The notes under the pieces are model-generated. The model was not told where the DNA came from. It saw only the letters and a list, made by a program, of their open reading frames with translations, and ran no database searches. Source: Patulibacter sp041648495 (GTDB lineage Bacteria > Actinomycetota > Thermoleophilia > Solirubrobacterales > Solirubrobacteraceae). Taken from it: a stretch of 14,104 bases of DNA. The position numbers and the translations under genes are program-made. This document shows positions 7,053 to 12,167 of the stretch, piece by piece. Position 1 is the first letter of the stretch, and every line of letters starts with the position of its first letter. The stretch lies in the NCBI GenBank assembly GCA_041648495.1, contig JBAZOW010000063.1, forward strand, positions 1 through 14,104, read 5' to 3'.

Positions 7053-7058
7053 ACCGTA
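7053..7058 (-). promoter_or_regulatory. -10 box TACGGT for gluQ
   Basis: TACGGT reads on the minus strand from 7058 to 7053 and is separated by 6 nt from the ATG at 7046. It decides the gluQ start. It lies 38 bp from the opposing TATGCT box of the divergent gene, so the two promoters share one 63-bp control region and may compete for polymerase. Confidence 0.55.
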
Positions 7059-7096
7059 GCGACGGCCCCGCAGTGCAGAAGGTCACGGGGCCTGCG

Positions 7097-7102
7097 TATG
7101 CT
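7097..7102 (+). promoter_or_regulatory. -10 box TATGCT for the CxxCxGxG/H1-tail protein
   Basis: TATGCT is the best -10 match in the window and ends 7 nt before the ATG at 7110. TGCAGA at 7074-7079, 17 bp upstream, is a partial -35 (three of six bases of TTGACA). No ribosome-binding site is evident in the short interval, which suits a leaderless transcript. Confidence 0.6.
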
Positions 7103-7109
7103 CGCCGGA

Positions 7110-7511
7110 ATGGCGACGAAGCAGTTCAGCAAGCGGGGAGCGCAGGCGCGGGGGATCGACGAGGACGCCCCGGTTGCCCCTCCGGGGCCGTGTGGTCCCT
7201 GCCGCGGGACCGGCAAGCTGCTGTCGAGTGCCGCGACCGGCCCCGAGCTCGGCGAGCCGCACGCCGTGGCCTGCCCCTGGTGCGACGGCACGGGGACGAG
7301 CATCCCGGAGCGCAACGCCCAGGAGCACCCGGCGGAGACGCCGCCGGTGCTGACCGAGGCCCAGCTCGAGGAGCGCAAGGCGCTGCTGGCCGCCCGCGCC
7401 CCGAAGCCGCGAGCGCGCAAGCCTGCCGCGAAGAAGCCGGCGGCGAAGAAGCCCGCCGCGAAGAAGCCGGCTGCCAAGAAGGCCGCGGCGAAGAAGCCCG
7501 CGGCCGAGTAG
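7110..7511 (+). CDS. Small protein with two DnaJ-type CxxCxGxG motifs and a histone-H1-like Lys/Ala/Pro tail
   Basis: This is a 133-residue protein. Two motifs, CGPCRGTG (Cys28, Cys31) and CPWCDGTG (Cys55, Cys58), match the CxxCxGxG repeats of the DnaJ zinc domain. Four cysteines in two pairs would make one zinc site. After a charged helix (LTEAQLEERKALLAARA, 81-97) the C-terminal 30 residues (104-133) consist of KKPAA units like histone H1 and mycobacterial HupB tails, expected to be disordered and to bind nucleic acid. There is no J domain and no peptidase or enzyme motif, so it is not DnaJ. A DNA- or RNA-associated zinc protein is my inference; the function is unknown. It has its own promoter, divergent from gluQ, and its stop lies only 6 bp from the stop of the convergent gene. 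Confidence 0.85.
   Translation: MATKQFSKRGAQARGIDEDAPVAPPGPCGPCRGTGKLLSSAATGPELGEPHAVACPWCDGTGTSIPERNAQEHPAETPPVLTEAQLEERKALLAARAPKPRARKPAAKKPAAKKPAAKKPAAKKAAAKKPAAE
7419..7508 (+). repeat. 15-bp codon repeat encoding the KKPAA tail
   Basis: The 3' end of the gene is a degenerate tandem of AAG-AAG-CCn-GCn-GCn units (about six, one carrying GCC in place of the Pro codon). AAG codons are constant, while Pro and Ala third bases vary (G, C, T). The protein repeat is therefore preserved while the DNA has diverged, so it is not a fresh slippage product. Confidence 0.75.
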
Positions 7512-7517
7512 TCCCGA

Positions 7518-7934
7518 TCAGCTCGCGGCGGTTCCGCCGCTGAGCGGCTTGCGCGGCGCGATCTTCAGCGTCGCGACGGTCTTCTCGGCGCCGCGCAGCC
7601 GCAGCTCGAACGTCCCGGGCCGCGCCGCCACGATCCGCACCACGGTCGCCACGTCGCCCGCGATCCCCTGCTCGAAGCCGAACGCATCGAGCTCCAGGAC
7701 GTCGGACTGCTTCGGCGTGAAGCGCAACACGACCATGTCGCCGACGTCGGCGTCGATCGGACCGTCGTGGGGCAGCTTCGCCTCGACCGACCGGGTCGCG
7801 GCGAAGGTCGCCGGCGGCAGCGGAGCGGTGGTCGACGCGCGACCGTTCGCCTCGCGATCGGAGGATGAGACGGCGATGGCGGTCAACAGCCCGGCGACCA
7901 TCGCGATCAGGAAGACAAGGCGAAACGCCAGCAT
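7518..7934 (-). CDS. Membrane-anchored or secreted cupredoxin-like protein without obvious copper ligands
   Basis: The protein has 138 residues. An N-terminal hydrophobic segment (about 4-22, LAFRLVFLIAMVAGLLTAIA) acts as an uncleaved anchor or signal peptide; no lipobox cysteine is present. A low-complexity Ser/Thr/Pro linker follows, then a beta-rich domain (about 49-127). Its pattern, DVGDMVVLRF - SDVLELDAFGFE - ARPGTFELRL, matches cupredoxin-like domains of actinobacterial secreted proteins. In those the middle strand usually carries a His (HxxGYD); here it reads LELDAFGFE. The domain has neither His nor Cys at the expected sites, so copper binding is unlikely. The ATG at 7934 puts the hydrophobic segment at the very N terminus, and CAGAAT lies 8 nt upstream. 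A longer GTG start at 8069 would bury it. The gene is convergent with the 7110 gene and divergent from the prepilin peptidase. The fold is inferred from pattern only. Confidence 0.78.
   Translation of the reverse strand: MLAFRLVFLIAMVAGLLTAIAVSSSDREANGRASTTAPLPPATFAATRSVEAKLPHDGPIDADVGDMVVLRFTPKQSDVLELDAFGFEQGIAGDVATVVRIVAARPGTFELRLRGAEKTVATLKIAPRKPLSGGTAAS
7521..7545. terminator. Hairpin inside the 3' end of the cupredoxin-like gene
   Basis: GCTC (7521-7524) and GCGGCGG (7525-7531) pair with CCGCCGC (7534-7540) and GAGC (7542-7545), with one bulged T at 7541. It starts 9 nt after the stop of the 7110 gene and may end that transcript, although it lies in the last codons of the opposing gene. 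The convergent stops leave no other room for a terminator. Confidence 0.4.
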
Positions 7935-8020
7935 GTCCCGCCATTCTGGCGCATGGACCCGGGTGAGGGAGCCGCCCGGCCCGAGCCTCTGCCGTGCGAC
8001 AGCCGATTCGGACTGCGAAC

Positions 8021-8068
8021 GGCGGTGCGAAGACGACACGAACAGGCGGTGCGAAGACGACACGAACA
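8021..8068. repeat. Perfect 24-bp tandem duplication
   Basis: Two identical, directly abutting 24-bp units occupy 8021-8044 and 8045-8068 (each begins GGCGGTGCGAAGACG). A fragment GACACGAA recurs at 8081-8088. They lie in the 200-bp gap between the divergent cupredoxin-like and prepilin-peptidase genes. No gene is supported in the gap. The exact identity indicates recent duplication or a maintained pair of binding sites. Confidence 0.85.
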
Positions 8069-8119
8069 CGAGGCCGGCCCGACACGAAGAGGGACTGGAG
8101 AGCGCACGGCGGACGGGCC

Positions 8120-8125
8120 TACGTT
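8120..8125 (+). promoter_or_regulatory. Possible -10 box TACGTT for the prepilin peptidase
   Basis: TACGTT fits TANNNT and ends 9 nt before the ATG at 8135, with no Shine-Dalgarno sequence between. Transcription could start at or 1-3 nt before the ATG. No -35 is visible. Confidence 0.4.
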
Positions 8126-8134
8126 CGGCAACCC

Positions 8135-8635
8135 ATGTTCTTCACGCACCCGCACCCGCCGACCTTCTCGCTCTACGTCGGGCTGCTGCTGGTGTTGCTG
8201 CTCGTCGGGGTGACGGCCGTCGACGTGCGCGAACGGCGGATCCCGAACGCCATGACCGGTCTGGCCGCGATGGCCGCAATGCTCGGCGGCCTGCTCTACG
8301 ACGAAGCGGGCCAGCCCAGCCGGCTGATCGCGGCGGTCGCCGCCGTGGCGTTCCTGCTCGCGGTCCGAGCGCCACGTCCCGAAGCCCTCGGCCTGGGCGA
8401 CGTCAAGCTCGCCGGGGTGCTCGGCCTCTGCCTCGGTCCGGTCGTCGCCATCGCGCTGGCAGTGGCGTTCCTGGCCGGGAGCCTGGTGGCCGTCGTCGTG
8501 GTCGTGCGGGAAGGACGACGGGCGCTGCGGACCACCACGGTGCCGTTCGGTCCGTACCTGGCGGGCGGCGGGGTGGTGGCGTTCGTCGTCGGGCAACCGC
8601 TGCTCAACGTCTACGTGGGCCTGCTCGGGTCGTGA
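8135..8635 (+). CDS. A24-family prepilin peptidase, short form without methyltransferase domain
   Basis: This is an inner-membrane aspartyl peptidase that would cleave leader peptides of type IV or Tad/Flp-type prepilins. It has 166 residues, only the peptidase core, like CpaA/TadV or the mycobacterial Rv2551c-type protein, and lacks the N-terminal cysteine-rich methylase half of PilD. The catalytic aspartates are Asp30 in VDVRERRIPN and Asp89 in the GxGD motif (GLGDVKLAG, 86-94). Hydrophobic segments alternate along the whole length, and the C-terminal VPFGPYLAGG is family-typical. No pilin, secretion ATPase or other pilus gene is in the window. As I recall, a prepilin peptidase directly follows aroE in M. 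tuberculosis; here it lies 47 bp upstream of aroC and is separated from aroE by about 5.9 kb. Confidence 0.88.
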   Translation: MFFTHPHPPTFSLYVGLLLVLLLVGVTAVDVRERRIPNAMTGLAAMAAMLGGLLYDEAGQPSRLIAAVAAVAFLLAVRAPRPEALGLGDVKLAGVLGLCLGPVVAIALAVAFLAGSLVAVVVVVREGRRALRTTTVPFGPYLAGGGVVAFVVGQPLLNVYVGLLGS

Positions 8636-8666
8636 GCACGACAGATCGCGTCGGGACGGAGACCCC

Positions 8667-8672
8667 TAGGAT
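8667..8672 (+). promoter_or_regulatory. Possible -10 box TAGGAT upstream of aroC
   Basis: TAGGAT lies 10 nt before the aroC ATG at 8683. A GGAG at 8674-8677, 5 nt from the ATG, could serve as a ribosome site if transcription instead comes from upstream. Either reading fits, so aroC may be driven both by its own promoter and by read-through from the peptidase gene. Confidence 0.35.
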
Positions 8673-8682
8673 TGGAGCCCGT

Positions 8683-9873
8683 ATGGCCTTGACGCTCTCC
8701 ACCGCCGGTGAATCCCACGGACCGGGCCTGACCGCGCTCGTCGAGGGCCTACCCGCCGGTCTCGAGCTCGACCGGGAGGCGATCAACCGCGACATGGCCC
8801 GTCGCCAGCTCGGCTTCGGCCGTGGCGGGCGGATGAAGATCGAGACCGACACCGCCGAGGTCAAGGCCGGCGTCCGCCACGGCTACACGCTCGGCGGCCC
8901 GATCTCGCTCTGGGTCCAGAACCGCGACTACGCCAACTGGGAAGAGCGGATGAACCCGTGGCCGGTCGAGGCGGAGATCCCGCCGGTCCACATGCCGCGG
9001 CCCGGACACGCCGACCTCAACGGGGTCTGGAAGTACGGCCACGACGACGTCCGCAACATCCTCGAGCGGGCCTCGGCTCGCGAGACCGCGGCCCGCGTCG
9101 CCGGCGGCGCGCTGGCCAAGGCCTTCCTGCGCGCGATCGGCGTCGAGATCCGCTCGCACGTCACGCAGATCGGTCCGGTCCACGCCGGCGCCGACCACGC
9201 GCCGACCACCGTCGCCGACTTCGACGGGGTCGACAAGGATCCCGTCCGCTGCCTCGACCCCGAGGCCGCGAAGGCGATGGTCAAGCACATCACCGTCGAG
9301 CGCAAGGCGAACGAGTCGATCGGCGGCGCCTACGAGGTGCTGACCTTCGGCCTGCATCCCGGCATCGGCTCGCACGTCTCCTGGCAGGAGCGGCTCGACG
9401 GCCGCCTGGCCCAGGCGATCTGCTCGATCCAGGCGCACAAGGGCGTCGAGTTCGGCGACGGCTTCCGCCTGGCCGAGACGCCCGGCTCGCAGGCCCAGGA
9501 CGAGATCTTCACCGGCGACGACATCGAGGACGGCGACCAGCCGACCGGCTCGCTGCGCCGCCGGACCAACCACGCGGGCGGGCTCGAGGGCGGGATGACC
9601 ACCGGTCAGACCCTGGTCGTCCGCGCCGTCGTCAAGCCGATCCCGACGATCACCAAGCCGCTGCGCTCGGTCGACCTGTCGACCGGCGAGTCCGCCAAGG
9701 CGCTGCGCGAGCGGACCGACAACTGCGTCGTTCCGGCCGCCGGCGTCGTCGGCGAGGCGATGATCGCGATGGTGCTCGCCTCGGGCTACCGCGAGAAGTT
9801 CGGGGGCGACCACATCGACGACGTGCGTGCCGCGATCGCTGCCTACGAGCAGCGCATCGGCTGGCAGCGCTGA
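8683..9873 (+). CDS. aroC: Chorismate synthase
   Basis: AroC converts 5-enolpyruvylshikimate-3-phosphate to chorismate (step 7), needing reduced FMN that is not consumed. The protein has 396 residues, as in actinobacterial homologues. The three family signatures are visible: GESHGPGL (9-16, His12), RASARETAARVAGGAL (129-144) and RTDNCVVPA (344-352). RPGHADL (106-112) carries the second conserved His (His110). The ATG at 8683 has GGAG 5 nt upstream. The stop is 5 bp before the aroKB start, so the two are co-transcribed. No residue appears missing. Confidence 0.97.
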   Translation: MALTLSTAGESHGPGLTALVEGLPAGLELDREAINRDMARRQLGFGRGGRMKIETDTAEVKAGVRHGYTLGGPISLWVQNRDYANWEERMNPWPVEAEIPPVHMPRPGHADLNGVWKYGHDDVRNILERASARETAARVAGGALAKAFLRAIGVEIRSHVTQIGPVHAGADHAPTTVADFDGVDKDPVRCLDPEAAKAMVKHITVERKANESIGGAYEVLTFGLHPGIGSHVSWQERLDGRLAQAICSIQAHKGVEFGDGFRLAETPGSQAQDEIFTGDDIEDGDQPTGSLRRRTNHAGGLEGGMTTGQTLVVRAVVKPIPTITKPLRSVDLSTGESAKALRERTDNCVVPAAGVVGEAMIAMVLASGYREKFGGDHIDDVRAAIAAYEQRIGWQR

Positions 9874-9878
9874 CCCCG

Positions 9879-11429
9879 ATGTCCGACACCGCGAAGGCGC
9901 CGACGCCCGCGATCGTCCTGGTCGGCTTCATGGGGGCCGGCAAGACGACCGGCGCCCGGATGATCGCCAACGTCCTCCGCGAGCGGATGGTCGACACCGA
10001 CAAGCGGATCGAGCAGGAGGTCGGGACGACGATCCCGGAGTACTTCCGCAAGCACGGCGAGCCGGCGTTCCGCGCGATCGAGGAGCGAATCGCGCTCGAG
10101 CTGCTCGATCGCGCCGACGGTGGCGTGATCGCGCTCGGCGGCGGCACGGTCCAGTCCGAGAAGGTCCAGCAGGCGCTGGAACGCCACACCGTGGTCTGGC
10201 TGCACGTCAGCCTCGAGACCGCCTGGCGCCGCGCCAAGCGCACCGACCGGCCGCTGGCCCGCGACCGCGACAGCTTCGCGGCGCTGTTCCAGCAGCGGGC
10301 CGCGCTCTACGAGCGGATCTCCGACGTCGTGCTGCCGGAGGTCGACCGGCAGCTGCTGACGTCGTCGGTGCCGGTGATCCGCCAGGTGCCGCAAGCCAAG
10401 GGCGCGACGATGCTCTGGGCGCACACGCCGGCCGGCGGCTACCCGGTCTGGGTCCGTCCAGGCCTGCTGCGCGACCTGCCGCCGTGGCCGTTGCCCGAAG
10501 GCTCGCGGCGGATCGGCGTAACCGACGACCAGGTCGCCGAGCACTACGCGGGCCACATCCCGGGGCTCTCGGCGCTGGTCGAGTTCCCGGCCGGCGAGGC
10601 GTACAAGACCCTCGAGACCTGTGAGCGGGTCTGGTCTGCGCTGGTCGCCCAGGGCGTCACGCGCTCCGACCACGTGGTCGCGATCGGCGGAGGAGTGGTC
10701 GGCGACCTGGCGGGGTTCGTCGCGTCGACCTTCCAGCGCGGCATCCCGGTCGTCCAGGTGCCCACGACGCTGGTCGCCCAGGTCGACAGCGCCTACGGCG
10801 GCAAGACGGGCGTCGATCTGCCGGCGGCCAAGAACTACGTCGGCGCGTACCACCAGCCCGCCGCGGTGATGGTCGATCCGGACGCGTTGGAGACGCTGCC
10901 GCAGGCGGAGCTCGCCGCGGGCTACGCCGAGGTCGTCAAGACGGCGCTGATCGCCGGGGGACCGCTGTGGGACGCCGTCTCGTCCGGGGCGCCGGTCGAT
11001 CCGCTGACGATCGCCCGCTGCGCTCGGACCAAGCTGCAGGTGGTTGCCGACGACGAGCGCGACGGCGGACGCCGTCAGGTGCTCAACCTCGGCCACACGA
11101 TCGGCCACGCGATCGAGACGGTGACGGACTACCGCCGCTACCGCCACGGCGAGGCCGTCGGACTGGGCCTGCTCGCCGCGCTCCAGCTGTCGGGTCAGGA
11201 CGCGCTGCGCGACCAGGTCAGCGAACTGCTTGCCGCGGTCGGACTGCCGACCCGGATGGACGGCGCGATCGACGTCGACACGGTGCACGAGGCGACGACC
11301 CGCGACAAGAAGCGGCTGGGCGACAAGCCGGTGCCGTTCGTGGTCGTCCGGGCTCCGGGTGACGTCCGCTACGGCCAGCAGCTGGCCAGCCGCGACGTAC
11401 GCGGGGCGATCGCGGCCCTCGCTCCGTAG
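9879..11429 (+). CDS. aroKB: Bifunctional shikimate kinase / 3-dehydroquinate synthase (AroK-AroB fusion)
   Basis: This single 516-residue chain carries two shikimate-pathway enzymes. Residues about 1-165 are shikimate kinase (step 5): P-loop GFMGAGKTT (16-24), shikimate-binding DTD (39-41), FRAIE with Arg65, GGG 87-89, and the lid RTDRP with Arg124. After a short linker (about 168-178), residues to 516 form 3-dehydroquinate synthase (step 2): NAD-binding AIGGGVVGDLAGF (268-280), PTTLVAQVDSAYGGKTGVD (295-313), and zinc ligands Glu351 (YAEVVK), His406 (NLGHTIGH) and His423 (YRHGEAVG). Each domain is near normal length, and the frame is continuous with no sign of a sequencing fusion. The ATG at 9879 lies 5 bp after aroC, with no clear ribosome site, so translation probably depends on coupling to aroC. 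The two fused steps are not consecutive. Confidence 0.96.
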   Translation: MSDTAKAPTPAIVLVGFMGAGKTTGARMIANVLRERMVDTDKRIEQEVGTTIPEYFRKHGEPAFRAIEERIALELLDRADGGVIALGGGTVQSEKVQQALERHTVVWLHVSLETAWRRAKRTDRPLARDRDSFAALFQQRAALYERISDVVLPEVDRQLLTSSVPVIRQVPQAKGATMLWAHTPAGGYPVWVRPGLLRDLPPWPLPEGSRRIGVTDDQVAEHYAGHIPGLSALVEFPAGEAYKTLETCERVWSALVAQGVTRSDHVVAIGGGVVGDLAGFVASTFQRGIPVVQVPTTLVAQVDSAYGGKTGVDLPAAKNYVGAYHQPAAVMVDPDALETLPQAELAAGYAEVVKTALIAGGPLWDAVSSGAPVDPLTIARCARTKLQVVADDERDGGRRQVLNLGHTIGHAIETVTDYRRYRHGEAVGLGLLAALQLSGQDALRDQVSELLAAVGLPTRMDGAIDVDTVHEATTRDKKRLGDKPVPFVVVRAPGDVRYGQQLASRDVRGAIAALAP

Positions 11430-11441
11430 GGCCGGCGCGCT

Positions 11442-11457
11442 CGCCGTTCGGACGGCG
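11442..11457 (+). terminator. First hairpin after aroKB
   Basis: CGCCGT (11442-11447) and ACGGCG (11452-11457) form a 6-bp stem with a TCGG loop, 12 nt after the aroKB stop. On its own it would be a modest terminator. It is directly followed by a larger hairpin at 11462-11496. Confidence 0.4.
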
Positions 11458-11461
11458 TCCG

Positions 11462-11496
11462 CGCACGCAGCCGCCGCCCGGCGGCTTCCGCGTGCG
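11462..11496 (+). terminator. Second, larger hairpin between aroKB and aroQ
   Basis: An outer 7-bp stem (CGCACGC 11462-11468 with GCGTGCG 11490-11496) stacks on an inner 7-bp stem (AGCCGCC 11469-11475 with GGCGGCT 11480-11486). There is a 3-nt bulge at 11487-11489 and a 4-nt loop. It ends 11 bp before the aroQ ATG. It may terminate aroC-aroKB transcription or, if read through, act in the aroQ leader. The proximity to aroQ makes its role uncertain. Confidence 0.5.
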
Positions 11497-11501
11497 AGGA
11501 T
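11493..11501 (+). promoter_or_regulatory. Possible extended -10 (TGc-GAGGAT) for leaderless aroQ
   Basis: GAGGAT (11496-11501), preceded by TGC, ends 6 nt before the ATG at 11508, the spacing seen at other starts in this window. The first base departs from TANNNT. The GAGG could alternatively be a distant ribosome-binding site (8-9 nt from the ATG). Both readings support the ATG at 11508. Confidence 0.3.
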
Positions 11502-11507
11502 CCGCGG

Positions 11508-12167
11508 ATGCGTCGCTTCCGTGTCGCCGTGGTTCACGGCGTCAACCTCGATCAACTCGGCCGCCGCAATCCGGAGCACTACGGCGGCCTGACGTTCCGC
11601 GAGCTGGAGCGGCAGATCGACGAGTGGGCGAAGGACCTGGACCAGACGCCGCGGTTCTTCCAGACCAACCACGAGGGCGCGTTGGTCGAGTACCTGCACC
11701 GCGCCGAGGGCCTGGTCGACGGGATCATCATCAATCCCGGGGCCTGGACGCACTACTCGTACGCGATCCGCGACGCGCTGGAGCTGGCGGCGGTCCCGGC
11801 GATCGAGGTCCATCTGTCGAACATCCATGAGCGCGAGGAGTGGCGTCGCCACTCGGTGCTCTCCGACCTCTGCCTGGCGACGGTCGCCGGTCAGGGACCG
11901 GACGGTTACCGCGACGCGCTCACGCAGCTGCGCGACCACCTGATCAGCGCCGCCCCGGTGCCGACGCCGCGGGCCGGGACCCCGACCGGCGAGACGTTGT
12001 CCCGGCCCGACACGCCGCGCGTCCACGACGATCCGGACCGCTCCGACGGCGAGCCGCTGAACGACGACCTGGGCGTCTCGGCCGCCGCCGGCGGCATCGA
12101 CACCCCGGACGTCGAGATTCCCAATCCGGGTGGGGCGGGTTCCGATCTCCCGGGGGTAGACCGATGA
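11508..12167 (+). CDS. aroQ: Type II 3-dehydroquinate dehydratase with a 72-residue C-terminal extension
   Basis: AroQ dehydrates 3-dehydroquinate to 3-dehydroshikimate (step 3). Type II enzymes are small dodecamers of about 147 residues; this protein has 219. The catalytic set of the M. tuberculosis enzyme is present with numbering shifted by one: Asn13, Arg20, Tyr25, Asn76, His82, His102 and Arg113. The usual GPN loop reads GVN and the Asn-x-Gly segment reads INPGAWTHYSYAIRDA. From about residue 148 a Pro/Asp/Gly-rich, probably disordered tail runs to the stop, with no known domain. Its codons keep high GC in third positions until the last few, so it is likely translated. The stop overlaps the next gene (ATGA), implying translational coupling. 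The ATG at 11508 directly precedes the first beta strand. Confidence 0.95.
   Translation: MRRFRVAVVHGVNLDQLGRRNPEHYGGLTFRELERQIDEWAKDLDQTPRFFQTNHEGALVEYLHRAEGLVDGIIINPGAWTHYSYAIRDALELAAVPAIEVHLSNIHEREEWRRHSVLSDLCLATVAGQGPDGYRDALTQLRDHLISAAPVPTPRAGTPTGETLSRPDTPRVHDDPDRSDGEPLNDDLGVSAAAGGIDTPDVEIPNPGGAGSDLPGVDR

Noticed and set aside
7419..7508. Recent slippage repeat or sequencing artefact at the 3' end of the zinc/H1-tail gene
   Set aside because: Third codon positions differ between units while amino acids are kept, which argues for an old, selected protein repeat.
7110..7511. DnaJ chaperone fragment
   Set aside because: There is no J domain, only two of the four CxxCxGxG motifs, and no substrate-binding domain; the tail is unlike DnaJ.
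8021..8068. CRISPR-like repeat
   Set aside because: The two units abut with no spacer, there are only two, and no cas gene is present.
7935..8069. N-terminal extension of the cupredoxin-like gene to a GTG at 8069 (adds a duplicated FVSSSHR unit)
   Set aside because: The added 45 residues come from the 24-bp tandem repeat, would bury the signal/anchor segment, and have no ribosome site. The 24-bp unit is a multiple of three, which keeps the frame open by chance.
7994..8134. Upstream start for the prepilin peptidase at 7994
   Set aside because: The extra residues are basic low-complexity repeats from the tandem duplication; the ATG at 8135 starts just before the first helix and has a -10-like box.
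9843..12026. 727-codon open frame on the minus strand
   Set aside because: It is antisense to aroKB and aroQ, which have complete catalytic motifs; the antisense product has no recognisable domain.
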